DNA of 64,000 bases from Eledone cirrhosa (taxonomy: Eukaryota > Mollusca > Cephalopoda > Octopoda > Eledonidae). The stretch is taken from positions 49,154,876 to 49,218,875 of the forward strand of contig OZ024747.1 of assembly GCA_964016885.1 (NCBI GenBank). The letters are read 5' to 3'. The notes under the pieces are model-generated. The model was not told the DNA's origin and made no database searches. It worked only from the letters and a program-made list of their open reading frames with translations. The translations under genes were made by a program, and so were the position numbers. This document shows, piece after piece, positions 53,986 through 64,000 of the stretch (position 1 is the first letter of the stretch; each line of letters starts with the position of its first letter).

Positions 53986-55440
53986 CTAGCAATTTAACTG
54001 GTCCATCCGTCCAGTGTGCGACGATGCTGTTGGATGGCAAGGACCTGCTTCTCTAGGTGCCGAGCCCACCAACTTTTCCTGGTTAATCATTGTTCCTCTC
54101 ACTACCTCGTATTCTCTTAGTGTAGCGCCGATTGCCTCGATGTGTTTGGCATTCAACACCACTATGGTGATGTCGTCGGCATATGCTGATATGGCTCTCC
54201 TGCATCCCAGTTCGTGCAGGACACCCCTCAACATCTCCAGTTTGTGCAGTAATGGTTCAAGAATTAATACGTATAACAGGTACGAGAGGAGACAACATTG
54301 GCGAACCAAGCGCATGATGTTGAATGGTTCCGAAAGGTGACCATTCACTCTTACCACTGAGCAGATGTCGCTGTGCATGGCAGCGATCCAGCCTCTCAAG
54401 ATGCACCCAAAGTTGGCCGCCCTCAGGACTGCCACCAAATAACAATGGTCGACCTTTTCAAAAGCTTTCGACTGATCTAAATTGATGAAGGCCCCACCCA
54501 TGCCAGGTTCCCTAGCTACCCTCTCCATGATGTATCACATGAGGTGGAGGTTGTTGCAGATGGATCTGTCTAGAATGGCGCATGTCGGCACCTCTCCCAC
54601 CAGACCACCGACAACAAGCGCCAACCTCTTTGCTAACACCTTGGCCAAAATCTTGAACTCTGCACTTAGCAGAGTTATGGGCCTGAAATTATCTATGTTG
54701 TCTCCCTTGTTCGGGTCCTTTCTCAGCAACGCCACCACTCCTCGGCTCACAGAGCTGGGAATTCTCCCGCTCTGCTGTCAGTTGCAGTAGATATCTTGGC
54801 AAGAGTTTGCTGAACAAGTCTGGCATCTGTATGTAAAGTTTGTAGAGCAGACCATCCAAATCAGGCGATTTACCCATCGTGCAGTCAGTCATTGCCTCCC
54901 ATACTTCAGCATCTGTTATTGGCTTTTCGCAAAAGCCAGCCCGCCGCTGCCCCCAAACAGCTGATCCAAAGTGCTGCTGAAAAGCCACACGCATTTGCCC
55001 GGGATCAAGTAACATATGCCTGTCGTGGTTCTCGAAAGACCCAATCGTGGGTTTGTTGCCATAACGCGGCTCCGTCACTTGGGCCCATGAAACAGCTTCA
55101 TCCCCTCATGTCAGCGATGCGTTTAGCTTCCAGTAGCTGGTTCTCTGTCTATGAAGCCTATCTAAGTCATCCATACAGTTTACGAATTTGTCGTCTGTGT
55201 AGTCGAATTGTGGACAGCCTATGCTAGACCTACCTACTTTGCTACAAAATACCCTATCTAGATACGATCTGGATGACCCAATGTGGTTTGTCCAAGTCCA
55301 CACTTGCACATTCAGGAAATCCAGATGGTACCCGTCAGACAGTTGAAAATGTCTGAGCAGGTTAGTGAGGCTTTTACACCCTCCTCTCCTATCTGCCATT
55401 CCCATACAATCCCACCATGCATCCAAAATCCCGTACTAAT
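53986..55440 (-). pseudogene. Tx1-like LINE, endonuclease end to RT
   Basis: Minus-strand blocks N to C: RLHFQLSDG-type endonuclease end (HLDFLNVQVWTWTNHIGSSR, SYLDRVFCSKVGRSSIGCPQ, FDYTDDKFV where SDH is the norm), AEVWEAMTDCTMGKSPDLDG, GVVALLRKDPNKGDNIDNFR with PITLLSAEFKILAKVLAKRL, FINLDQSKAFEKVDHCYLVA (motif A), VRQCCLLSYLLYVLILEPLL (motif B, altered), ISAYADDITIVVLNAKHIEA (motif C, YADD kept). It ends in the thumb near 53986. Frameshifts separate the parts. Same family as 10.9-12.7 kb, which lost exactly this YADD segment. Confidence 0.82.
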
Positions 55441-55463
55441 CGCCCACTAACACTAAAGAGCAC

Positions 55464-55865
55464 TTACTTCTCCACCCTGATTTTCCTCTTCAAGTGAAAT
55501 TTGAAAAAGTTAATCAGGGATTCGCCAAAGAGGAAAGCGTCCGTCTTCAATCCTTTCAACCTTGTCCACCATACAATCTCTTTCGCCATGTCAACCAAGC
55601 AGATGAAAATTGCCTGACCTTCTTCCTCCTCAAAGGAGGACGGCGGGGTTATCTCCACAATGGACTCAGTCGATAACCAGATCCGTCCTATACGCAACAG
55701 CAAATGTTCGACATAGCTCCACAAGTCAGCAATGCTCGGGCACTGAATGAGTGCGTGCACGATGGTTTCGTCACTCTGCACGCATGTTGGACAGGTTCGG
55801 CTGACGGCACTTCTGTGCCTATAGGAAACACTTCCCAGTAGCACTGCCAGGCCAGGGATTTCCAG
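55464..55865 (-). pseudogene. Tx1-like LINE, C-terminal fragment
   Basis: YRHRSAVSRTCPTCVQSDET, IVHALIQCPSIADLWSYVEH, WWTRLKGLKTDAFLFGESLI then NFFKFHLKRK. It is the C-terminal zinc-knuckle region of the same LINE family, separate from the 54-55.4 kb copy. The 5' side abuts an (AAC)n run at 55869-55905. Confidence 0.8.
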
Positions 55866-55868
55866 GCT

Positions 55869-55905
<37 letters not shown>

Positions 55906-55920
55906 TAGTGCATCACTGAC

Positions 55921-56042
55921 CCTCTTTGCTGATAACTTCTCCTCTCTGTCTTTTCTTGTGCCGACACACACAATAGATGACTGTACCAATTATTGCTACA
56001 AAGATGATGGTAGATATCACAATACCAACTACACCGCCAGAA
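55921..56042 (-). CDS. Shisa-like protein, transmembrane exon
   Basis: Acceptor TTTCTTTTTTTCTCATCTAG, donor GTCAGT. It reads SSGGVVGIVISTIIFVAIIG, TVIYCVC, then RHKKRQRGEVISKEG. A ~23-residue hydrophobic helix is followed by a strongly basic patch, so a type-I membrane topology with the tail in the cytosol is inferred. Cys residues at the helix end (CVC) are possible palmitoylation sites. It enters in phase 2 and leaves in phase 1. A TGA two codons into the intron confirms that splicing is needed. Confidence 0.85.
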
Positions 56043-56449
56043 CTAGATGAGAAAAAAAGAAAATATGAAATAAACAATAATATTACCATAATGTTATTCA
56101 CAAAATCATCAAGGTATAACTACTTGATTGATTATCAGTCACAAACATATTCCAGCTTCTAGCCCAGCGATGTCTCCTATCTCTGTCTTTGACCTGCTAC
56201 TAAAATAGCTACTTCTCCTTGGAACTAACTGGCTGGTTTCATGCTACCTTCACTCGTGTACTCGCAGTTCATTTGTCTTTCCTCCTCATATCCACCATGT
56301 TCTATTCAACTTCTAGAAACCACACTAACAACAATGTTCAGACCTACAACAGTCAAAGTAGTCACCAATAGCATTGATGCCTCTAGTCTAAGAGAACACG
56401 TGAGGCTACTATCCCTTAAAGTGATGGTACCAGTTACTGAGGCTACTCA

Positions 56450-57540
56450 CACTAAAATGGATGGTATCACTATGTGAGGCTACTGTCCCTCTGATGGAAT
56501 CACTGTGTAAGGCTACTGTCCCTCTGATGGGATCACTGTGTAAGGCTACTGTCCCTTTGATGGTATCACTGTGTAAGGCTACTGTCCCTCTGATGGGATC
56601 ACTGTGTAAGGCTACTGTGCCTCTGATGGAATCACTGTGTAAGGCTACTGTCCCTCTGATGGAATCACTGTGTAAGGCTACTGTCCCTCTGATGGTATCA
56701 CTGTGTAAGGCTACTGTCCCTCTGATGGGATCACTATGTGAGGCTACTGTCCCTCTGATGGAATCACTGTGTAAGGCTACTGTCCCTCTGATGGTATCAC
56801 TGTGTAAGGCTACTGTCCCTCTGATGGAATCACTGTGTAAGGCTACTGTCCCTCTGATGGGATCACTGTGTAAGGCTACTGTCCCTCTGATGGGATCACT
56901 GTGTAAGGCTACTGTCCCTCTGATGGTATCACTGTGTAAGGCTACTGTCCCTCTGATGGGATCACTGTGTAAGGCTACTGTCCCTCTGATGGAATCACTG
57001 TGTAAGGCTACTGTCCCTCTGATGGGATCACTGTGTAAGGCTACTGTCCCTCTGATGGGATCACTGTGTAAGGCTACTGTCCCTCTGATGGAATCACTGT
57101 GTAAGGCTACTGTCCCTCTGATGGGATCACTGTGTAAGGCTACTGTCCCTCTGATGGAATCACTGTGTAAGGCTACTGTCCCTCTGATGGTATCACTGTG
57201 TAAGGCTACTGTCCCTCTGATGGGATCACTGTGTAAGGCTACTCTCCCTCTGATGGTATCACTGTGTAAGGCTACTGTCCCTCTGATGGAATCACTGTGT
57301 AAGGCTACTGTCCCTCTGATGGAATCACTGTGTAAGGCTACTGTCCCTCTGATGGAATCACTGTGTAAGGCTACTGTCCCTCTGATGGTATCACTGTGTA
57401 AGGCTAGGGTCCCTAAAATAGATGGTATCACTGTGTGAGGCTAGGGTCCCTTATCACTATGTAAAGCTACTGTCCCTCAGATGGTATCACTGTAAAGCTA
57501 CTGTCCCTCAGATGGTATCACTGTGTAAGGCTACCGTACC
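56450..57540. repeat. 33-bp minisatellite with a three-state variable base
   Basis: The unit CTACTGTCCCTCTGATGG-N-ATCACTGTGTAAGG is repeated 28 times between about 56481 and 57400, with looser units to 57540. N is A, G or T; almost all other bases are constant. As 33 is divisible by 3 and stop-free, both strands show frames of about 330 residues; these are by-products. It lies in the intron before the transmembrane exon. Confidence 0.96.
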
Positions 57541-57650
57541 TTAAATACACATGTCCCATTTGTTTAGGACATGCCACTGACAGCATAGAAAAGGTGAAAA
57601 GTTTTTGTTTTGAAAATATTGAGATGTCAAGATGCCAAAGTAGCATTTAC

Positions 57651-57798
57651 CTTTTAACTTGAGCACAGCATGTTTGTTGGCCTTCTGGTCCACAGCAACT
57701 TATTTTTCTGTCATCTTCAAAATTTCTTGGACATATAAACATTTTATATGTTGTACCATTTTCGTCTATGTCAACATAGTTGGAACAAATTCTTGGAA
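57651..57798 (-). CDS. Shisa-like protein, Cys-rich ectodomain exon
   Basis: Acceptor TTCTTATATTTCTAG, donor GTAAAT (148 nt). It reads PRICSNYVDIDENGTTYKMF, ICPRNFEDDRKISCCGPEG, QQTCCAQVK. Spacing C...Y-x-D...G...F-x-CP...D...CCG...CC is the Shisa ectodomain signature. It starts with two bases of a codon, so an upstream exon ending with one base of that codon must exist; none is recognised up to 64000. Family identity is strong; which Shisa subtype is not clear, and CYYR1-like proteins are the main alternative. Confidence 0.82.
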
Positions 57799-57836
57799 CT
57801 AGAAATATAAGAATGAAAACATACATTAAAAAGATA

Positions 57837-58026
57837 ATTGTTTCTACTATTGGCACAAGGCCAGCAATTACCTAGTACATTACTGGTACTTTATTTTATC
57901 GACCCCCGTAAGGATGAAAGGCAAAGTTAACCTCGGCGGGATTTGAACTCAGAATGGCAAGGGCCGTAACTCTATGCGTCAAAGCATGGCGTCCGACCCT
58001 CTACCGATACTGCCAATTTACCGCCC
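57837..58026 (-). mobile_element. SINE just upstream of the ectodomain exon
   Basis: Full-length minus-strand copy; ACATTAAAAAGATA duplicated at 57823-57836 and 58029-58042. Confidence 0.93.
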
Positions 58027-58044
58027 TTTAACATTAAAAAGATA

Positions 58045-59025
58045 ATAATGGACAAACTGACAATTCCTGGTATTTTAGAATTTTATCTCATTTAGTTATG
58101 GATGCATTGACCCTCAACTTTGCCACAGTATCCAAGATGAGGGAAGGAGCAAGAGTCACTAACTCTGGCATCCCAAATATGACATCAACTTATAACCCAA
58201 GGGCAATGGATAAGACCATTTGGCCTCTTCCCATCAACCTTAGACAATCCAGCTGGCTCCAGAATTGTGGGTAAAATAATTTGAGCTAATTTGATAATTA
58301 AGTTCAGCTCAGTATGACAAGCGAAGTGACCAACATTCAGAAAACAAGACTGTCTGTGATGACCCCTGAAGTCACATTGACATTTAAATCTGCCAAAGAC
58401 ATAAATTCCAAGTCTGAATGCAATGAAGATGCAGAGCTCACCAAGACTCAGTAGGCCACCAATGTTGGCTACAGGCAGGGCATCAACCCAGGCCCTTAAA
58501 ATGTGGTACTCACAGAAAGTAAGTGCCACTTTCAGTATAGATCAGATTAATCAAAAAGAGAGAGAAAGTTGAAAGTCTCTCTTAAACACAAGTTGTCCCA
58601 GGTTCTCTGCTTCAATTTATCCTATTTTGTACAAGGAACTGACCAACTTAGCTCTTTCCACTGTAGCAGGGCTTCATCCACCTCCTTGTTGAAAAGGAGA
58701 TGATGTTACCCACCAGAAGGGAAGAAGCATGGATGGAAAAAAGAAAGCAATAAACAGAGATAAGCATTTATGTAGACCTCAGCCCCCATATAATTTGGGC
58801 AATGCAGCTTGGTCATGAGATTCTGGAGAAAATCCAACATTGACTAAACATTCAAGTTTCCCCTAAATTAAGTCATCAAAAAGGCAACACTTCCCTCTAC
58901 CCTCTCCTCTCTGATACACCTCTTTTACCGTAACCATCACTCCCCTATTACCGACATCCTTGATTTCTCCAAGCTTCTCTCCCCCACCCCACTAGTTCCC
59001 ATCCCACACCTTGAAGTCTCCCCAC
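58045..59025. other. Unclassified stretch
   Basis: A 114-codon minus-strand frame (58185-58529) has no recognisable domain. The plus strand shows short gag-like or transposon-like words in several frames (GYRQGINPGP, FKSAKDINSK), so an old element is possible but not proven. Confidence 0.3.
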
Positions 59026-59029
59026 TGAA

Positions 59030-59312
59030 GCTAAGACAAAAGTGCCCAGCCCTCACTATATAGTGGTCATGTATGTGTCAAGACAAAAGTGCCCAGTTCA
59101 CACTGTAAATGGGTTGTATAGATGACACAACAAAAAGCACCCAACACACTGTAAAAGTGGTTGGTGTTAGAAAGGGCATCCAGCAGTAAAAACCAAGCAA
59201 AAAATCAGCCCCAGGTGAGTGAAACACGGTCCTCTGCCTGATTCTCTCCCAAAGGGTCAGCCCATCTTACCCATGCTAGCATGGAAGATGGACATTAAAC
59301 GATGATGATAAT
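59030..59312 (+). mobile_element. SINE/LINE-tail family element, plus strand
   Basis: Contains AAAAGTGCCCAG repeats, GGTTGGTGTTAGAAAGGGCA, and TAGCATGGAAGATGGACATT followed by AAACGATGATGATAATGATG; the plus-strand counterpart of 24674-25012. Confidence 0.65.
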
Positions 59313-59529
59313 GATGAAAACATTACAAAAATGACAAGAATCTATATGAGTGACTGACACTGAGCATGAACAATAAGTTAGGAATCGATAGGTATAGCTA
59401 TAAAAACACTTTGATGGGGCTCAATTACATTAATGTTTTGGAGTAATTGCTCAAGATTTGCCAACTTGGAGAAAAAGCAAGCTCAAAAGCTAGGTCAGTA
59501 ATTGGGACTCCTATCATCTGCATCTTCCC

Positions 59530-59830
59530 TTACCAACCACCAGCTTTCATATCCACCTCCATCATTTTTAGCCCTGCCTTTCTTGGCCTTCCCCTTCCTC
59601 TACTTCCTTCCACATTCATTTCTATCACTCCTCTCACCCAGTCACTATCATCCATCCTCAACACATGACCCAACCATCTCATTCTATTTCTCTTCACAAC
59701 ATTCATCACTGGTTCTATTCCAATCATCCTCTGTAATTTATTGTTTGTCTTCTTCTCTCTCTCTCTCAGCAATACTCCACTCATCCATCGAATTAGTCTC
59801 ATTCCCATTCTCTCCAAGCTTTTATTTCAT
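59530..59830 (-). pseudogene. LINE RT C-terminal fragment
   Basis: Minus-strand frame MRLIRWMSGV, NRMRWLGHVLRMDDSDWVRG and GSRGRGRPRKAG, the typical last ~90 residues of an RTE/CR1-like RT ORF. No upstream part is visible. Confidence 0.72.
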
Positions 59831-60079
59831 ATTTGTCATCAATATCTATAAATCATGGTACTTCCCACACAATTAGCATACACCTTTTCTTTCATTTCAG
59901 TGACACTCCCCTCCTCAGTTCCCACAACTTCTTCCAACTGACTTGAGATACTGTTGTGGCATTTGATCCTCTCTTTCTATCATGGCTTCAAGTGACTAAA
60001 CATTTTACACTTTCTAACTTTACACCATTCCCAACATCCAGTTCAACATTAATCTCATCTCAATATTTTGATTCTATGT

Positions 60080-60295
60080 AGGGTGGTGGATTGGCAGTAT
60101 AGGTAGAGCGTCAGACGCCTTGCTTTGCAGCAAAGAGTTACGGCCCTTTATGATCTGAGTTCAAATCCCGCCGAGGTTAACTTTGCCTTTCATCCGCATG
60201 GGGTCGATAAAATAAAGTACCAGTCACGCACTGGGGTCGATTTAATCGACTTTCCCCTCTCCCAAAATCACTGGCCTTGTGCCTATATAAGAAAC
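60080..60295 (+). mobile_element. SINE, long variant, with 19-bp target duplication
   Basis: Plus-strand copy with B-box-like GAGTTCAAATCCCGCC and the GGGGTCGATTTAATCGACTT block. Target duplicated at 60061-60079 and 60296-60314 (19 bp starting CAATATTTTG). Confidence 0.95.
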
Positions 60296-60319
60296 CAATA
60301 TTTTGATTCTATGTTCCAG

Positions 60320-61280
60320 TAGCTTATTTGCTTTATACAACCCACACTCTAGAAGATCACCTTTCCTCATGTACAGACGGTTGAAAGTACTCAACTCCCA
60401 ATGCACTAAAATACTTTCACCACCAATCTACAGATATCTGTCATCCTATTTACACCTGTTATATAAGATAGTGTAGGAAATTACAGAGGAGCAGAAACTT
60501 TGGAAGTAAGAGTAGAAAAGGTGGAGACAGCACACCTGTGAGACAGGGACAAACCGATTGTCACTATAAATAAGAAGAGGCAATTTACTGTGACAGTCCG
60601 AAGCTGCTTGAAAAGAATCTGACTAATTTTATAGGTAGATAGACATTAAGCTACAGGTACAACCAATTGTGAAAGACTAATGACAGCTAAGCATAGGCTG
60701 CCAAAAAAAATGCAGAGAAGATGAGCAAGAGGAAATAACTAGAGAGATTTGTTTTCTAAAGTTATTCATATATATAATATTGATAATTGGCGAGTTTACA
60801 GAATCATTTGTAATAAATGGTGATTAGCGATAAATGGTAATTAGTAAATAATTGATATATTCGTAATATCTCTTAGCTCTGTGTACCTTGTTTCACAACT
60901 TAGCTCACATCCTTGATTCTCTGCCAGATTTGTTTTATACTTTTGATACTAAACCACCCAAAGCCACCTCTGGTTCTAGGATTTAAAATGTCCTGTTTTA
61001 AAATATCTATACTTAAATTAAAACCTTCCATCACAGTTTTATATAAGAACTTTCTGTTGTTATGTTGTAAAAACCAGATCAGTTGGAGATGGTTACTTCT
61101 GACAGGACCTGCTGGAAGGAATGTTTGAGGACTCTGCCCCCATGAACCCCACAAGAAGAAGAAGATGATGATCTAAAAACCAACTTTAAAATGTAACTGT
61201 TAAGTTATTTTACTAAATCCCTTCAAATTCTACAATATTTTCAAAATCTCTATATAAATTTGAGTGACTTCCATCACACA
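60320..61280. other. Gene-free stretch
   Basis: No supported exon. The minus-strand frame at 60900-61154 lacks known motifs. No upstream Shisa exon found here. Confidence 0.35.

Positions 61281-61281
<1 letters not shown>

Positions 61282-61344
<63 letters not shown>
61282..61344. repeat. (TG)n microsatellite
   Basis: Pure TG run of about 62 bp, followed by looser TG-rich sequence to 61550. Confidence 0.97.
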
Positions 61345-61348
<4 letters not shown>

Positions 61349-61639
61349 GGAAGGGGATGCTGAAAAAACTCTAGCAAAACAGTGGCTAGCATTTCATTTG
61401 CTATGCTGTGTGAGTGAATTTGTCTGTGTGAGTGTATGTGCATGTATGTTTGTGAGTGAATGTGTGTATGTGTATGTGTGTTTGTGTAAAGGTATGTGGG
61501 TGTGTGTGTGTGAATGTATGTTGGTGTTTGTGTAAATGAATGTGTTTTGGTATGAAAGGGTTAAAGAACAGTTTAACTCTTTAGCATTTACATTACTCTA
61601 TATATATTATTGAATTTTTGTAGTAAAGGATTTATCTTA

Positions 61640-64000
61640 CTCTAGATAAGGTACCTGGCTTCGCCCTCTTGATAAGAGAAGACATGTAAAAGAGAAAACG
61701 ACTGTATTGGATGCGTTGTCTGGTTTACAGTATGGTGACAAAAAAAAAGTTTTAAAAACTCCCAGATACACCAGATTCTTTGTTTTACCATTTGTACATA
61801 GTATATGAAGATTTCTAGGTGTTCCAACTCATGACAACCAACATATAACTGTTCAGGGGTAAAAACTGTTTCTCTCAGATTCAATCCTACAACTTTGAGA
61901 CTCTGACCCTGAGCTTTATTTATGGTCATAGCAAAACTGGCTCTAACAGGCAACTGAAGTCTTGAGAATTTGAATGGTAGCTTGGTAGAGAAAGGGATAA
62001 GTGGAATCTTTGGAATAAATACACTTTCAACTTGATGATTGCCTCCAAGAATAGGGACCTCTAGGAGATGTTTCATCATCCACCTCACTGTTAAGCATGT
62101 GCCATTGCATAGACATGGTGGGTCCAGGTTTCTCAAAAGGATGATGGGAGTCCCAATATTTAGCGTTAATTTGTGTGGAGAAAGTCCAGGAAGTTCCAGA
62201 CTATTAAGGAACTCTGCAGGATAATTAACAGCATCATCATCCTTTTCAATCTTGTCAATGGAGACATATGTATGAACCTCTCCTGGAAGCGTATCCAGTA
62301 GGCATTGGTTGATCTGATTTACAGTATTATTTTTTGGCACTAAAATTGCTTGCTCAAACAACCATGATTAATTGGTATAATTTGAGGCAATATTTGGAAA
62401 TACTTGATCAATTAGTTCATTTGTTGACATTTCCAAATGGAAGGTTGACTTCTCCATTGTCATCTTGTTGCAGATTACTATCACCCAGTTTAATTAGCTG
62501 TTTTGCAAAAGTATCAATTTCTGCATCATTGTACAGCTGCACTCTCATGTTTGTCAAGGATAATTGCTGGACTTGTTGCCATATAGTTGAGACTTTGAGG
62601 CAAGCATTTACAATATCAGCTCTCCTGCCTTTAAGAATGACGGGGAGAATATGTCTGAAGTCACCAGCAAGCACCATTATTACTCCTCCCATGATTTCAT
62701 TACATCCTCTAATGTCTCTTATAGAATAGTCCAGAGCCTCAAATAACTTTCTATGTGCCATTGTGGCCTCACCCCATATGATCACGGAGCATTTCTCTAA
62801 AAGCTTTGCTTTTGGTGTATTCTTTTAGGATATTGCATGAAGGAGACTCTTCTCTTGTGACATTCAATGGCAACTTGAATGTTCAGTGCGGTTCTGGTAA
62901 ACTGCAATCTTTGAAGGGACCAGCCAATTTCACTCAGGTGGTTGTTTATTTTTGAAAGTACTTTATTATAGATAGGTGGAGAAAAATCTACATTAATGCG
63001 AGTGTTTTGAAGTTTAATCCTGCGCAATATATCTTCCGACAAGTCTTTCTTATAGCTTTCCCAGAGACTCAAGGGATCTGAAATATTGCGTGTAGTGAGC
63101 ATCACAGTGAAGAGCTGTCGAAGCTTTTTAGGCATTTGTGTGGCAGCTGTCGAAGCTTTTTAGGCATTTGTGTGGCAGCTGTCGAAGCTTTTTAGGCATT
63201 TGTGTGGCAGCTGTCGAAGCTTTTTAGGCATTTGTGTGGCAGCTGCCTCTTCCAATATTCCCCATCTTCAAGTAAGCCAAGTAATTTACATGCTTCAGCA
63301 TACGTTGCCCAGGGAGTTCCATATACAATTTTGATATTTTCAAATGATGTTGGCCCTCTAACAGTGTGAAGGAGTAACCTCAAATGGAAACATTCCCTAT
63401 GTCTAGGTTTGATCGTGTAAACTCTTCCTATTGCACCACTTGCTTTGATGTCTTGATAGCCATCCACATGATTGCCTATCTTTTGTCTGCTCCATTTTTT
63501 TTATTCCATGTGTAGAATGTGGGAACCTCATGATAAAGCAAGGTTTTAGCAAAGGCATCTTCTCCACAAAGCTTTAAAAAAGCAGTGAGCGTTGTGTCTG
63601 GAGGAGATGCAGCAATCAATTATGCATTTTCTGCAGTGTAATATACCCTCTGACCATTTTCCATATGGACTGCAAGGTTCACTACCACTGAGTGTCTATT
63701 GTGTATGTCAAAAGCAAAGATTCTCCATATGGCTTCATTGCTAGAAATATATCTCCCTGTTAGGTATGTTTTAACTTCATTCAATTAGTTATCACCACCA
63801 ATAGTAAAAGTTGCCATATCACTACTTTTGTTGACATATTTACAAACATACTTAATTGATTTTACTGATGCACTGTACTCACAATTGATGTGAGCATCAA
63901 GGATTTTGCAGAGGAGAGGATTGTAAGGAACGACCCAATTGTTACCAACCTGAATGTCTTGATCTCGTATCTTGATAATCGCAGTTTTTCTACCACAGTG
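61640..64000 (-). pseudogene. Helitron RepHel helicase part, internally deleted
   Basis: Minus-strand blocks from 64000 down: LIAASPPDTTLTAFLKLCGE, KTLLYHEVPTFYTWNKK, IGRVYTIKPRHRECFHLRLL with LHTVRGPTSFE, GTPWATYAEACKLLGLLED, VMLTTRNISDPLSLWESYKK, then KCSVIIWGEATMAHRKLFEA (motif II; WDEA is the norm), MVLAGDFRHILPVILKGRR (motif III), LRNLDPPCLCNGTCLTVR, SFAMTINKAQGQSLKVVGLN (motif V) and EQLYVGCHELEHL (degenerate motif VI). The Walker A (GKT) region expected between 63135 and 62785 is absent, so the helicase is dead. Frameshifts and a 32-bp tandem duplication add damage. The Rep domain should lie beyond 64000. Confidence 0.85.
63113..63240. repeat. 32-bp tandem duplication, four units, inside the Helitron gene
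   Basis: AGCTGTCGAAGCTTTTTAGG plus CATTTGTGTGGC repeated four times without change. As 32 is not a multiple of 3, it shifts the frame. Confidence 0.95.

Larger units (their letters stand above)
35774..57798 (-). other. Shisa-like gene, 3' part (whole locus)
   Basis: Exons 57798-57651, 56042-55921, 53235-53098, 46977-46933, (41076-41056), 36441-36361 and 35892-35774 splice in frame into about 223 residues. Each boundary has AG at the acceptor and GT at the donor. The product has the Shisa plan: Cys-rich ectodomain, one membrane helix, Pro/Tyr-rich cytosolic tail. Shisa proteins act at the ER, endosome or plasma membrane as adaptors controlling receptor maturation and trafficking; PPxY motifs bind WW-domain proteins such as NEDD4-type ligases. 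The 5' exon with the signal peptide is missing from the visible set. Introns carry LINEs, SINEs and minisatellites, with no coding exon of another gene. Confidence 0.8.

Noticed and set aside
56409..57438. Open frames of 340 and 325 codons on both strands
   Set aside because: They are produced by a stop-free 33-bp minisatellite; the translations are pure 11-residue repeats, one on each strand, inside an intron.
56450..57540. Regular repeat resembling a CRISPR array
   Set aside because: Units are contiguous without unique spacers, and the context is an animal intron.
58185..58529. 114-codon minus-strand frame as the missing first Shisa exon
   Set aside because: No signal peptide-like start, no donor in the needed phase seen, and no Shisa-like residues.

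Overview
This is a repeat-rich animal genomic window, most likely from a cephalopod (octopus-like). The main reason is more than 20 copies of a tRNA-derived SINE whose body and tail look like the cephalopod SINE group. Other reasons are the AT-rich background, long (TA)n and (TG)n runs, many minisatellites, and decayed LINEs, Penelope-like elements and Helitrons. There is no sign of bacterial gene organisation.

Host gene. I find one real protein-coding gene, on the minus strand. Six well-supported exons plus one candidate 21-nt exon (57798 down to 35774) join in frame into the 3' part of a Shisa-like single-pass membrane protein. It has a Cys-rich ectodomain, one transmembrane helix, a basic stop-transfer segment and a Pro/Tyr-rich tail with two PPPY motifs. 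The first exon (signal peptide) is not identified. Introns downstream of the transmembrane exon are all phase 1, so the tail exons can be skipped without changing frame.

Layout. 1-2.5 kb: decayed Penelope-like RT with a GIY-YIG remnant. 4-5.3 kb: serial SINE insertions, hammerhead ribozyme motifs and a Helitron helicase fragment. 9.2-12.7 kb: second Penelope C-terminus and Tx1-like LINEs. 13.3-16.9 kb: recent tandem triplication of an ~883-bp unit. 17-18.7 kb: LINE ORF1. 19-22.8 kb: hairpin-ended element and a 3-kb minisatellite. 27-30.9 kb: SINE cluster and a LINE with a PHD-like finger. 31.5-34.2 kb: large inverted duplication. 35-58 kb: Shisa-like gene with introns full of LINEs, minisatellites and inverted repeats. 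59-64 kb: LINE fragment and a decayed Helitron helicase.

Most interesting signal. Several unrelated-looking noncoding repeats carry type-I hammerhead ribozyme folds: CTGATGA (or CTGACGA), helix II, GAA, a tiny helix III, an unpaired H17, then a helix I partner. One copy has the textbook core. Others form families whose helix II shows compensatory changes and whose helix III is a conserved 3-bp micro-hairpin. Nearly all are followed within about 20-200 nt on the ribozyme strand by a (TA)n run. Hammerheads are known in Penelope-like elements and retrozymes, and Penelope remnants lie in the same window. I therefore infer a hammerhead-bearing, (TA)n-associated retroelement group here. All of this comes from reading the sequence by eye; no alignment or folding program was run.
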